A stretch of 10,094 bases of DNA from Reyranella sp. (GCA_021732965.1 JAKFVZ010000415.1:1-10094), one strand, 5' to 3'. Shown: positions 1 through 8,453, counted from the stretch's first letter. Notes: generated from the sequence alone by a model not told the origin. Made by a program: numbers and translations.

Positions 1-1647
1 GCCGATTATGGCGTTCTCGGCGTAGCCGGTGATGAAAAGGACTTTCAGCTCGGGGCGGGAGACGCGGGCGGCATCGGCGAGCTGCCGGCCGTTCATGCCT
101 CCCGGCAGGCCGACATCGGTGATCAGCAGGTCGATTCGCACATCCGTCTGAAGCACCCGGAGGGCGTCGGCCCCATCCTTCGCTTCGATGGCCGTGTAGC
201 CCTTTTCGTGTAGAACGTCGGTCACGAGCATGCGCACGGTCGGCTCGTCGTCGACGATCATCACCGTCTCGCCGGCATGGGCACGCACCGGCTCCGCCGG
301 CATCGCGGCCTCGATCCGGTCGGCTTCGCTGGCGTAATGCCGGGGCAGGTAGAGGCACATGGTGGTGCCCTGTCCGACCTCGGAATAGATGCGGACCTGC
401 CCGCCGGACTGGCGGACGAAGCCGTAGATCATCGAAAGGCCGAGCCCGGTCCCCTGTCCCATCGGCTTGGTGGTGAAGAAGGGGTCGAAGGCGTTCGCGA
501 TCACTTCGGGTGTCATGCCCGTGCCGGTATCGGTGACGCAGACCGAGAGATACTGACCGGGCGGCAGGTCGCGCTCGGCGGCGGCGCGCTCGTCGAGCCA
601 CTTGTTCGCCGTCTCGATGGTGATGCGCCCGCCGTCCGGCATGGCGTCGCGGGCATTGATGCAGAGGTTGAGCAGGGCGTTCTCGAGCTGCGGCGCATCG
701 ATCAGCGCCGACCACAGGCCGCCCGCGGTGACGACGTCGACGGCGATCATTGGCCCGACGGTGCGCCGGATCAGCTCTTCCATGCCGATCACGAGCCGAT
801 TGACGTCGGTCGGTTTGGGATCGAGCGTCTGGCGCCGCGAGAAGGCGAGCAGGCGATGTATCAGCGATGCAGCGCGGCGCGAGGCCGAATGGGCGGCCAT
901 GATGTAACGGTCGGCCTCGTCCACGCGCCCCTGGCTGACGCGCGCGCGCAGCAGTTCCAGCGAGCCCATGATGCCGGTGAGCAGGTTGTTGAAGTCGTGC
1001 GCGATCCCGCCCGTGAGCTGACCCACCGCTTCCATCTTCTGGGATTGGCGCAGAGCTTCCTCGGTCGCGCGCAGACGCTCCTGCTCCTTGATCCGCTCGG
1101 CCAGTGCCGCGGTCACGCGCTGTTCGAGCGTTTCGTTGAGTCGCTGGAGCGCCAGTTCGGCCTTCTTGCGGGGCGTGATGTCCTGGAAAAGAACGGCGAC
1201 CTGCCGGCGGCTGGCCGGCTCGATCCGGAACGCCGCCAGTTCGAGCTGCCGGCCGGTCGCGACCAGCTCCTGCTCGAAGCGGATGGGCTTGCCGGTCCGC
1301 AGCACCGCACCGTAGCGCGCGACCCAGGCATCGGCCTCGTCGGGAACCATCTCCCGCAGCTTCTGTCCCACGACGTTGGGAATGCCGGCATGCTGGGCGT
1401 AGGCGGGATTGGCTTCTAGGTGGATGTAGTCGCTCAGCGGGCCATGCGGTCCGTCGAAGAATTCGATGATGCAGAACCCTTCGTCGATCGATTCGAAGAG
1501 GGTGCGGTAGCGCTCCTCGCTTTCCGCAAGCGCTTCCTCGGCTTCACGCAGACGGGCCGTGTGGCCGTCTCGCGCCTTGAGGCGAGCATTCTCGGCTTCC
1601 AGGGCCTTCAGCCGCTCGACGAGGTGGTGGACCTCTTCAGGTGTCAC
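1..1647 (-). CDS. Hybrid sensor histidine kinase (PAS-HisKA-HATPase-REC), 3' end cut by the window
   Basis: Cytosolic two-component kinase: no membrane segment or signal peptide is seen. It would autophosphorylate on His and pass the phosphate to its own receiver. The 549 visible codons read in order: a charged coiled-coil start (about 1-45), a PAS domain (about 43-165, beginning ESEERYRTLFES and ending near FQDITPRKKAEL), a second coiled coil (165-200), a HisKA dimerisation domain with H-box GGIAHDFNN (phospho-acceptor His217), HATPase_c with N-box NARDAMPDGG (Asn331) and G-boxes DTGTGM and GQGTGLGLS, then a REC domain with VDDE and phospho-acceptor Asp511 in LLITDVGLPGG. The frame is still open at base 1, probably 20-30 codons short of its end. 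I chose GTG at 1647 because GGAAG lies 3 bases upstream and MTPEEVHHLVERL begins the coiled coil; an in-frame TGA at 1716-1714 bounds the frame. It lies 101 bp downstream of the CGNR gene on the same strand. The signal sensed is unknown and no separate response regulator is in view. Confidence 0.93.
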   Translation of the reverse strand, partial: MTPEEVHHLVERLKALEAENARLKARDGHTARLREAEEALAESEERYRTLFESIDEGFCIIEFFDGPHGPLSDYIHLEANPAYAQHAGIPNVVGQKLREMVPDEADAWVARYGAVLRTGKPIRFEQELVATGRQLELAAFRIEPASRRQVAVLFQDITPRKKAELALQRLNETLEQRVTAALAERIKEQERLRATEEALRQSQKMEAVGQLTGGIAHDFNNLLTGIMGSLELLRARVSQGRVDEADRYIMAAHSASRRAASLIHRLLAFSRRQTLDPKPTDVNRLVIGMEELIRRTVGPMIAVDVVTAGGLWSALIDAPQLENALLNLCINARDAMPDGGRITIETANKWLDERAAAERDLPPGQYLSVCVTDTGTGMTPEVIANAFDPFFTTKPMGQGTGLGLSMIYGFVRQSGGQVRIYSEVGQGTTMCLYLPRHYASEADRIEAAMPAEPVRAHAGETVMIVDDEPTVRMLVTDVLHEKGYTAIEAKDGADALRVLQTDVRIDLLITDVGLPGGMNGRQLADAARVSRPELKVLFITGYAENAIIG

Positions 1648-1748
1648 GAACTTCCGCTGCCACAGGAGATGCAACCATCGTCTCGTTCTTTGGGACCGGC
1701 GGGAGAGGCCCCATCACAACGTCGGAATCACGACAATGTTCCGAAAGG

Positions 1749-2279
1749 TCAAGCCTGCTTGCTCTTGTGATAGTGCCTCTTGGCCTTGGCGCGATTGCCG
1801 CACGACGACATGGTGCACCAGCGCCGCCTTCCGGCGCGGCTTTCGTCGATGAAGAGGTAGAGGCATTCGGGATTGGCGCAGCGGCGCACCTTGGCGAGCT
1901 TCGCGCCGGCCAGCAGGTCGCCGGCCGACCACAGGACGGGCGCCAGCAGCGCCAGCGCCGTACCTGTCCTCAGGTCGAGATCCCAGTCGTACCCGTCCTT
2001 TTCGCGCTTGAGCGCCGTACGGGCGGGCGCGCGGGTGAGGGCCGCGTTCAATTCCTCGAAATCCCGACCCGCGGGCGCCTTGCCCTGGGCCACGGCATCG
2101 AACAGCCGATGGATCGTCTCGCGCAGCGCCAGCGCCTGCTCGAATTCCTTCTGACTGGGCGGCTTCGGCGCCTTGGCCCAGGCGGCGAGATCCGCCGGTT
2201 CCTTCAGCGTCTCCGTCGGCGTGTCCTGGCCGCGCCAATAGCGCGTGTTCGCAAACTCCAGACAGAGATCGGCATTCAT
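1749..2279 (-). CDS. ABATE / CGNR zinc-finger protein, putative transcription regulator
   Basis: 176 residues, full length for the family. The N-terminal part (LCLEFANT at residues 5-12 through about 125) fits the ABATE domain, which usually precedes a CGNR finger. The C-terminal finger is plain: CANPEC (Cys134, Cys139) and CTMSSC (Cys155, Cys160), the last Cys opening the CGNR motif (160-163), followed by a basic tail (AKAKRHYHKSK). Known of the family: predicted stress-related DNA-binding regulators with few characterised members. It is divergent from the VOC gene, with 94 bp holding a large inverted repeat between them, so it may regulate that gene and itself (inference). No clear Shine-Dalgarno precedes ATG 2279. 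The start is kept because residues 5-12 match the family's usual N-terminus. Confidence 0.92.
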   Translation of the reverse strand: MNADLCLEFANTRYWRGQDTPTETLKEPADLAAWAKAPKPPSQKEFEQALALRETIHRLFDAVAQGKAPAGRDFEELNAALTRAPARTALKREKDGYDWDLDLRTGTALALLAPVLWSAGDLLAGAKLAKVRRCANPECLYLFIDESRAGRRRWCTMSSCGNRAKAKRHYHKSKQA

Positions 2280-2307
2280 CGACGGGACTTACTAACCGGT
2301 TGTCGGG

Positions 2308-2342
2308 TTGACAAGGCGGCCTCCGGACAATAACCATATAAC
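2308..2342 (+). promoter_or_regulatory. Possible promoter for the VOC gene
   Basis: TTGACA at 2308-2313 is a perfect -35 box. The -10 is uncertain: an 18-bp spacer gives AACCAT (2332-2337, weak), whereas the good match TATAAC (2337-2342) lies too far away at 23 bp. Either would fall inside the left arm of the inverted repeat, so a bound repressor would block it. The TTG of this -35 could be misread as a start codon of the VOC gene. Confidence 0.35.
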
Positions 2343-2358
2343 CAGTTATATAGTTATT
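2329..2358 (+). promoter_or_regulatory. AT-rich inverted repeat, likely operator between CGNR and VOC genes
   Basis: Left arm AATAACCATATAAC (2329-2342), centre CA, right arm GTTATATAGTTATT (2345-2358): 13 of 14 positions are complementary. Each strand holds two TAAC(C/T) units 8 bp apart, so four half-sites are arranged symmetrically. It is strongly AT-rich in a GC-rich genome, ends a few bases before the VOC ribosome-binding site and covers the likely -10. This is what a repressor operator looks like. The protein that binds it is not identified; the adjacent CGNR protein is the natural candidate. Confidence 0.7.
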
Positions 2359-2373
2359 CAGAAGGAGATTGCC

Positions 2374-2745
2374 ATGTTCGACCATGTTTCCATCGGGGTT
2401 GCCGACATTCCCCGGGCCCGCGCGTTCTACGACGAGGCGCTCAAGCCGCTCGGCTACGCCCGACTGAGCGACGGCGAGACCTCGCTGGGTTATGGCGAGA
2501 AGGAGGTCGGCCTGTGGATCGGCAAGGCTGCAAGGCCGGTGAAGGCCGACATGGAATCGGGCCTGCATTTCTGTTTCGTCGCCCGGGATCGCAAGGCGGT
2601 CGATGCGTTCCATGCCGCCGCGCTCAGGAATGGCGGCAAGGACAATGGCAAGCCCGGCGTCCGTTCGGACTACAGCCCGACCTACTACGCCGCCTTCGTG
2701 ATCGATCCCGACGGTTATCGGATCGAGGCCTACTGCGGGAAGTGA
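2374..2745 (+). CDS. VOC family (glyoxalase/bleomycin-resistance fold) protein
   Basis: 123 residues, one VOC module covering the whole protein. It starts FDHVSIGVADIPRARAFY, with the beta-alpha-beta layout typical of the superfamily, and ends DPDGYRIEAY. Likely metal ligands are His4, His65 (in GLHFCF) and Glu118 (in YRIEAY), so a metal-dependent enzyme (glyoxalase, dioxygenase or isomerase type) is more likely than a pure binding protein. The substrate is unknown. Start ATG 2374 is set by AAGGAG at 2362-2367 with 6-base spacing. The frame extends upstream to a TTG at 2308, but that TTG belongs to a -35-like TTGACA and the extra residues match nothing. It is divergent from the CGNR gene across a large operator-like dyad and followed after 71 bp by a GNAT gene on the same strand, probably co-transcribed. 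Confidence 0.92.
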   Translation: MFDHVSIGVADIPRARAFYDEALKPLGYARLSDGETSLGYGEKEVGLWIGKAARPVKADMESGLHFCFVARDRKAVDAFHAAALRNGGKDNGKPGVRSDYSPTYYAAFVIDPDGYRIEAYCGK

Positions 2746-2816
2746 CCGCACCGGCTTGCAAGGATCGCCATCGCTCCCGATGTTGAAGGGAACGGTAGCG
2801 ACCCTGTGAGGCTACG

Positions 2817-3404
2817 ATGACCAACACTGTCCGGTCGGTGACGCCACCGGAAGAGGCCGCGGCGATCGCCACGCTGACGCTCGCCTTCAGCGCCGATCCG
2901 GCAACACGCTGGACCTGGCCGGATCCGCAAGCCTATCTCAAAGCCTTTCCACGCTTCGCAAAAGCGTTCGGCGGCGCGGGCTTCGCGAAGGGCGGCGCCC
3001 ATGTCGTCGGCGACCATGCCGGCACGGCCCTGTGGCTGCCGCCGGGCGTGGAGCCGGATGGCGCTGCGCTGGGCGAGTTGATGCGGACGACGGCATCGCC
3101 GGAGTCGATGAGCGATGGCATGCAGGTGATGCAGCAGATGACGAGCCATCACCCGCGCGAGCCGCATTGGTACCTGCCATTGATCGGCATCGACCCGAAG
3201 CACCAGGGCAAAGGGCTGGGCAGTGCGCTGCTCGCTCATGCCACCGATATTTGCGATCGCGATGGCGTGCCGGCCTATCTCGAATCGTCGAATCCCCGGA
3301 ACGTGCCGCTCTACCAGCGGCACGGTTTCGAGATCACGGGCGAGATCCAGCACGGCAGCTCGCCGACCATCGTGCCGATGCTGCGGCGGCCGCGGCGTCG
3401 CTGA
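2817..3404 (+). CDS. GNAT family N-acetyltransferase
   Basis: 195 residues. The C-terminal half carries the acetyl-CoA site: beta-strand LPLIGIDPKHQ, then the pyrophosphate-binding loop Q130-G-K-G-L-G135 leading into helix SALLAHATDIC, and the motif-B-like NVPLYQRHGFE at 162-172. The N-terminal half (about 1-118) is less conserved and holds an aromatic stretch RWTWPDP and a substrate-side segment ALWLPPG. This architecture is common in small-molecule or toxin-modifying acetyltransferases, but the acceptor cannot be told. Start ATG 2817 follows GTGAGG. The arginine-rich end (RRPRRR) stops 4 bp before the natural end of the convergent ABC ATPase frame, so the two genes meet tail to tail with no room for a conventional terminator. 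Confidence 0.92.
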   Translation: MTNTVRSVTPPEEAAAIATLTLAFSADPATRWTWPDPQAYLKAFPRFAKAFGGAGFAKGGAHVVGDHAGTALWLPPGVEPDGAALGELMRTTASPESMSDGMQVMQQMTSHHPREPHWYLPLIGIDPKHQGKGLGSALLAHATDICDRDGVPAYLESSNPRNVPLYQRHGFEITGEIQHGSSPTIVPMLRRPRRR

Positions 3405-3408
3405 AGGC

Positions 3409-3507
3409 TCAGGCCGCCTTCTTGCCGTGATGGCTGTGGAGCTTGGCGCTCAGCACGCGGCGGATGGCATTGAACTCCGGGCTCGCCACGTCGCGCGGCC
3501 GCGGCAG
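3409..3507 (-). other. Remnant C-terminal coding segment of the ABC ATPase, beyond the amber codon
   Basis: Continuing in the ATPase frame after TAG (3510-3508) gives 32 residues beginning LPRPRDVASPEF and containing AIRRVLSAKL, ending in TGA at 3411-3409. The LPRPRD...SPEF pattern is the ordinary C-terminus of NitT/TauT ATPases. One base change (GAG to TAG) would explain the stop. The segment ends 4 bp from the convergent GNAT gene, leaving no other purpose for these bases. Confidence 0.85.
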
Positions 3508-4188
3508 CTAGAGCAGGTTGTCGCTCTCGATGCGACCGGGGCCGGGCGTCATGACGACCACGCGGTTGGCCAGCAGGATTGCCTCCTCGACCGCATGGGT
3601 AACGAACACGACGGTGAGCCTGGTGCGTTCCCAGATATCGAGCAACTCGTCCTGGAGGCGCTCGCGTGTCATGGCGTCAAGGGCGCCGAAGGGCTCGTCC
3701 ATCAGCACGAGCTCTGCGTCGTTGGCCAGCACGCGTGCGATCGCCACCCGCTGCTTCATGCCGCCCGAGAGTTGATGCGGATAGGCGTTGGCGAACTTGG
3801 AGAGGCCGACCAGGTCGATGAACTTGTCGACGATCTGCTTCACCTCGGCGGCGCCGAGGCCGCGCGATGCCGGACCGAAGCCGATGTTGGCGCGCACGCT
3901 CAGCCACGGAAACAGCGCATAGTCCTGGAAGACCATGCCGCGCGACGGATCGGGTCCGGCGATCGGCTTGCCCCACATCAGTGCCTCTCCGGAGGAGGGC
4001 TGGTCGAAGCCGGCCATGATGCGCAGCAGGGTGGACTTGCCGCAGCCCGAGGCGCCGATCAGGCAGATGAACTCGCCCTTGTTGATCGACAGGTTGGCGC
4101 CCGAGAGCGCATGGATCGTCTGGTCCTGAAGCTGGAAGACCTTGGACACGCCCTTGATCTCGACGATGGGAGTGGCGGACTCAGCCAT
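3508..4188 (-). CDS. ABC transporter ATP-binding protein (NitT/TauT type), ended early by TAG
   Basis: ATP-hydrolysing subunit of the importer encoded with the two genes upstream. All motifs are intact in the 226 residues before the stop: Walker A GASGCGKST (45-53), Q-loop Gln88 in VFQDYALFPW, signature LSGGMKQ (140-146), Walker B LVLMDEP (160-166, catalytic Glu165), D-loop GALD, switch His198 in FVTHAVEEA. The order and sequence are those of the nitrate/taurine/sulfonate group. ATG 4188 overlaps the permease stop by 8 bp (ATGGCTGA), indicating translational coupling. Oddity: TAG at 3510-3508 is followed in frame by 32 more sense codons (3507-3412) that look like the normal family tail, then TGA; the full frame gives 259 residues, the usual length. 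The core ATPase is probably still active if the stop is real. Confidence 0.93.
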   Translation of the reverse strand: MAESATPIVEIKGVSKVFQLQDQTIHALSGANLSINKGEFICLIGASGCGKSTLLRIMAGFDQPSSGEALMWGKPIAGPDPSRGMVFQDYALFPWLSVRANIGFGPASRGLGAAEVKQIVDKFIDLVGLSKFANAYPHQLSGGMKQRVAIARVLANDAELVLMDEPFGALDAMTRERLQDELLDIWERTRLTVVFVTHAVEEAILLANRVVVMTPGPGRIESDNLL

Positions 4189-5041
4189 GATGGTTGGGAC
4201 TCCAGCGCAGGAGGTAGTTGCCGAGCGCCACGACGACGCGGTCGGAAATGTAGCCGGCGAGACCGATCACGATCATGCCGCAGATCACCAGCTCGGTGCG
4301 CGACAGGGTGCGGCCGTCCATGATCACGGCGCCCAGCCCCTGCGGCACGCCGGTCATCTCGCCGACGACGATGACGAACCACGCGAGACCGAGGCCGAGG
4401 CGCAGGCCGGTGAAGATCGACGGCGTCGCCGCCGGCAACACCACCTTGTAGAACTGGGCATTGCCGCGGCAGCCCAGCATCGAGGCCGCCTCGAACAGTT
4501 TGGGGTCCACCGAACGCACGCCGAAGATCGTGTTGAGCAGGATCGGATAGAAGGCGCCAAGGCAGACCAGCGCGAAGGCCGACTTGGCGCCGAGGCCGAA
4601 CAGGATCATCGACAGCGGCAGCCAAGCGGTGACCGGGATCGGCCGCATCACCTGCAGGAAGGGATCGAGCACCATGCGTGCGGTCGGCACGCGGCCGATC
4701 AGGATGCCGATCGGCAGCGCGAACAGCGCCGCCAGTGCGAAGCCGCCATAGACGCGGCTCATCGAGGCGAGCAGGTGCGTGGTGAGCGTCGCGGAGTAGG
4801 CATCGTCGTAGATGCCGCCCACCGCGAAATCGATCATGTACTCGCCGACCGCATAGGGCGTCGGGATGAGCCGGGTCCATTGCTGGGTCGTCGCGACCTG
4901 CCAGAAGACCAGAAGGATCAGCGGCACGATCAGCGCCAGCACGGTCGGCTTGAGGCGCGACCAGGTCGACCGCGTTGCCGCGCGCGTTGGCCCGGCGGCC
5001 CCAGTCGCCGCCGGAGCCGATACTGTCTCGACGATCGCCAT
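4181..5041 (-). CDS. ABC transporter permease (NitT/TauT, BPD_transp_1)
   Basis: 286-residue inner-membrane subunit. A hydrophobic first segment lies at about 33-50 (VLALIVPLILLVFW). Further membrane segments lie at about 98-117, 140-170, 213-230 and 250-270. The cytoplasmic EAA loop that docks on the ATPase spans about 184-212 (EAASMLGCRGNAQFYKVV, then the conserved LP). Start ATG 5041 follows a GGCGGAG-type ribosome site and gives MAIVETVSA, a normal hydrophilic N-terminus. A longer frame from 5128 would overlap the binding-protein gene and adds only an Arg/Ser-rich stretch. It begins 25 bp after the binding-protein stop and its last codons overlap the ATPase start. Confidence 0.93.
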   Translation of the reverse strand: MAIVETVSAPAATGAAGPTRAATRSTWSRLKPTVLALIVPLILLVFWQVATTQQWTRLIPTPYAVGEYMIDFAVGGIYDDAYSATLTTHLLASMSRVYGGFALAALFALPIGILIGRVPTARMVLDPFLQVMRPIPVTAWLPLSMILFGLGAKSAFALVCLGAFYPILLNTIFGVRSVDPKLFEAASMLGCRGNAQFYKVVLPAATPSIFTGLRLGLGLAWFVIVVGEMTGVPQGLGAVIMDGRTLSRTELVICGMIVIGLAGYISDRVVVALGNYLLRWSPNHHG

Positions 5042-5066
5042 GCTGCGCTCCGCCGCCTGCCGTCGC

Positions 5067-6026
5067 CTAGCTGGCGATCTCGTTGGAGAACTTCGGATTG
5101 AGGAAGGTCTCGAACTTCGGCAGCGCACGGATCTGCTTCAGTTCGAGCATGTGCTGGGCGTAGGTCTTGGCCTGGCCCTGTACCTTGTCGTCGAGCTTCC
5201 ACACATACTCGACGTTGTCGGCGCCGAGCACCTGCTCGACCGCGGCGCGGTTGGCGCCGAGCTTCTGCACAGTCATGTCGACCACGGCCGGCTTGTTCGC
5301 CGACATGAACTCGACGGCCTGGCGGTGGGTCTTCAGCATGGTCCGGATCATTTCCGGATTCTTCGCAACCGTCTCTTCGTTGGTGCCGATGATCATGTTG
5401 AGGCCGCCCATGGCCGTGCCATAGGGATACTCGACGAGCTGGCCGACGCCGGACGTGATGGAAAGGGCCGGACCCGGCTCGGCGCCGACATAGGCATCGA
5501 TGTCGCCGCGCGACAGCATGGCGGGCATTTCGCCGAAGGGTACGCGGACCGAGGTGATGTCCTTCGGTGTGAGGCCCTCCATGCGCATGCGCTCGAAGAT
5601 GAAGACCTCCTGTGTCGAGCCCGGCCAGATGCCGACCTTCTTGCCCTTCAGATCCTTGACCGTCTTGACGTCGGAGCCGGCCTTGGAGATGACGCCCATG
5701 CCCTTGTTCGACATGGCGCCCACGACGACCACGGGCTCGCCGGCAGCGGCGCCCAGGATGCCCGCGGCGATACCGAACGTGCCGAGGTCGACCGACTTGG
5801 TGACGACGGCGTTCTTGCAGTCGGTCGGGCTGTCGAAGGTGATGATCTCGATCTTGAGGCCGGCGGGCGCGAACTTCTCGTAGAAGTGGGGTGGCATCGA
5901 ATGGACGAGGCGCAGGGCGCCCATCTTGACCGTCTGCCCGCTTTGCGCGCGCAGAATGGACGGCGCGGCCAGGGTTCCCACGGCAGCAAGGCTGGCCCCA
6001 GCCAGCAGACGACGACGATTGATCAT
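5067..6026 (-). CDS. ABC transporter substrate-binding protein (NMT1/TauA-like)
   Basis: 319-residue periplasmic binding protein. The N-terminus (INRRRLLAG, then a hydrophobic stretch to about residue 26) is a twin-arginine-like export signal with probable cleavage near ILRA-QS (27/28). The mature part follows the NMT1/SsuA pattern: SPTDCKNAV (66-74), DLKGKKVGIWPGS (125-137), a MEGLTPKDI segment (149-157) and GDIDAYVGAEPGPA (174-187), which lines the ligand cleft in this family. The ligand cannot be read from sequence; relatives bind taurine, alkanesulfonates, nitrate, thiamine precursors or aromatic acids. Start ATG 6026 is fixed by GGGAGG (6038-6033) with 6-base spacing. A near-consensus sigma-54 promoter lies just upstream, so nitrogen-limitation control is plausible. 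Confidence 0.93.
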   Translation of the reverse strand: MINRRRLLAGASLAAVGTLAAPSILRAQSGQTVKMGALRLVHSMPPHFYEKFAPAGLKIEIITFDSPTDCKNAVVTKSVDLGTFGIAAGILGAAAGEPVVVVGAMSNKGMGVISKAGSDVKTVKDLKGKKVGIWPGSTQEVFIFERMRMEGLTPKDITSVRVPFGEMPAMLSRGDIDAYVGAEPGPALSITSGVGQLVEYPYGTAMGGLNMIIGTNEETVAKNPEMIRTMLKTHRQAVEFMSANKPAVVDMTVQKLGANRAAVEQVLGADNVEYVWKLDDKVQGQAKTYAQHMLELKQIRALPKFETFLNPKFSNEIAS

Positions 6027-6056
6027 GAAATGCCTCCCAAGCAGTACCCTCGGAAG

Positions 6057-6072
6057 GCAACAAGCGTGCCAA
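6057..6072 (-). promoter_or_regulatory. Sigma-54 (RpoN) -24/-12 promoter of the ABC importer
   Basis: Read on the minus strand, TTGGCACGCTTGTTGC. TGGCAC (6071-6066), five bases, then TTGC (6060-6057) match the -24/-12 consensus with the required GG-to-GC spacing. Transcription would start near 6045, about 19 bases before the binding-protein ATG, leaving room for the GGGAGG site at 6038-6033. Sigma-54 promoters need an upstream activator such as NtrC; no certain activator site is identified. Confidence 0.75.
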
Positions 6073-6081
6073 TGTCATGTT

Positions 6082-6110
6082 CCTCTCGGCCCGCGCAGCG
6101 GGGGGAGAGG
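6082..6110. repeat. Palindromic repeat hairpin (CTCTCC family), copy 1
   Basis: CCTCTC, GG, CCCGC, loop GCA, GCGGG, GG, GAGAGG: an 11-bp stem with one symmetric 2x2 internal mismatch. The same design recurs at 6204-6230 and 8454-8483, and more loosely at 9949-9971. There is no T-tract for a classical terminator in either direction. It lies just upstream of the sigma-54 promoter. Confidence 0.8.
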
Positions 6111-6177
6111 CTAGGAGAGGTGGGTCATGAACGGTTCTGCGGGCAGACTGGTCCGTGGGCCTCTGACCACCTCACCT

Positions 6178-6198
6178 ACCCATTGCTGCGCAATGGGT
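6178..6198. repeat. Perfect palindrome, arms ACCCATTGC / GCAATGGGT
   Basis: Nine-base perfect arms around a TGC loop. Its sequence differs from the CTCTCC hairpins on each side, although it may be part of the same composite element. Its centre lies about 140 bp upstream of the predicted sigma-54 start, a usual distance for an enhancer-binding activator site, so that role is possible but not shown. Confidence 0.7.
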
Positions 6199-6203
6199 CC
6201 CTT

Positions 6204-6230
6204 CCTCTCCCCCACTGCGTGGCGGAGAGG
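6204..6230. repeat. Palindromic repeat hairpin (CTCTCC family), copy 2
   Basis: CCTCTCC (6204-6210) pairs with GGAGAGG (6224-6230), then CCAC with GTGG after one C/C mismatch, leaving loop TGC. It lies 21 bases past the Ntn hydrolase stop codon and could protect the 3' end of that message or slow readthrough. It lacks the T-run of an intrinsic terminator on the minus strand. Confidence 0.8.
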
Positions 6231-6251
6231 ACATATGAGAGCGTTTTTTCC

Positions 6252-7850
<1,599 letters not shown>

Positions 7851-7863
7851 CTCGAAATCCTTT

Positions 7864-8451
7864 CTACTTCTTCGAGGCCTGGAGGGCCTCGATGCGCGCC
7901 ACGAAGCGTGGCGTCTGCAGGAACTGGCGATGCTCCGCGGCAGTCTTGCCGAACAGGCGGGAGAGATCGAACACGCCGGAGCCCGCGATCTCGCCCATCC
8001 GCCCGGAGAGCGTCACGCGTTCGCCAAGCCGCAGGGTTTTTAGCGCCGCGACGGCCGCCTCGGAAAGGCCCGGCGGCGGCGCTGCACGGGATCGTGTGGA
8101 GAAAAAGTCGGTGACGGTGCCGGCGAAGGCCAGCGCCCAGTCGTTGAACGCGTAGAGCGAAACCTGGCGTCCGATGTCGATGGTGACCGCCACCGTCTGG
8201 GCATTGCCCTCGATCTTGGTGAGCGTGCCGCACCAGTCCTCGAAGGCGCCGACCTTGCCGGCCAATGCGACGCTCTGGCGCGCGGCTTCCTCGACCCGCA
8301 GCGGGTTGTTGGAGGCCAGCGCGGGCTTGGCCAGCTCCTGCAGCGCGTCGAGAAACGCCTTTTGCGCCGGATTGCGCTCATGGCACGGCCGGTCGAAGCA
8401 GCCGGTCAGCACGAGGCCCGCGCCGCCGAGCAGGAAGATTCTGCGAAACAC
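7864..8451 (-). CDS. Small lipoprotein of unknown function
   Basis: 195 residues from GTG 8451. The N-terminus FRRIFLLGGAGLVLTGC is a textbook lipoprotein signal: basic start, hydrophobic core, lipobox LTGC with Cys18 as the lipidated residue. A longer frame from ATG 8529 exists, but its extra 26 residues come entirely from the intergenic repeat and would bury the signal, so GTG is preferred; GGAGAGG sits 2 bases before it. The mature part has a helical stretch (about 27-65), then a strand-rich segment (WCGTLTKIEGNAQTVAVTI, later LGERVTLSGRMGEI) reminiscent of OB-fold lipoproteins, though I cannot name the family. Two Cys besides the lipidated one (HxxPC and DWCG regions) might form a disulfide. 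The 13-bp gap to the Ntn hydrolase suggests joint expression. Confidence 0.8.
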   Translation of the reverse strand: MFRRIFLLGGAGLVLTGCFDRPCHERNPAQKAFLDALQELAKPALASNNPLRVEEAARQSVALAGKVGAFEDWCGTLTKIEGNAQTVAVTIDIGRQVSLYAFNDWALAFAGTVTDFFSTRSRAAPPPGLSEAAVAALKTLRLGERVTLSGRMGEIAGSGVFDLSRLFGKTAAEHRQFLQTPRFVARIEALQASKK

Positions 8452-8453
8452 GT

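Noticed and set aside
277..1419. Plus-strand open frame of 380 codons
   Set aside because: Antisense shadow of the histidine kinase, whose minus-strand frame has H, N, G boxes and a receiver.
2308..2373. TTG 2308 as start of the VOC protein
   Set aside because: The added 22 residues would cover the operator dyad, the TTG is part of a -35-like TTGACA, and ATG 2374 has a perfect ribosome site.
1714..2751. Minus-strand open frame of 345 codons across the CGNR and VOC genes
   Set aside because: It overlaps two well-supported genes and their shared control region and shows no recognisable domain.
6082..6230. CRISPR-like array, because several palindromes are clustered
   Set aside because: The units differ in sequence, spacing is irregular and there are no direct repeats with uniform spacers.
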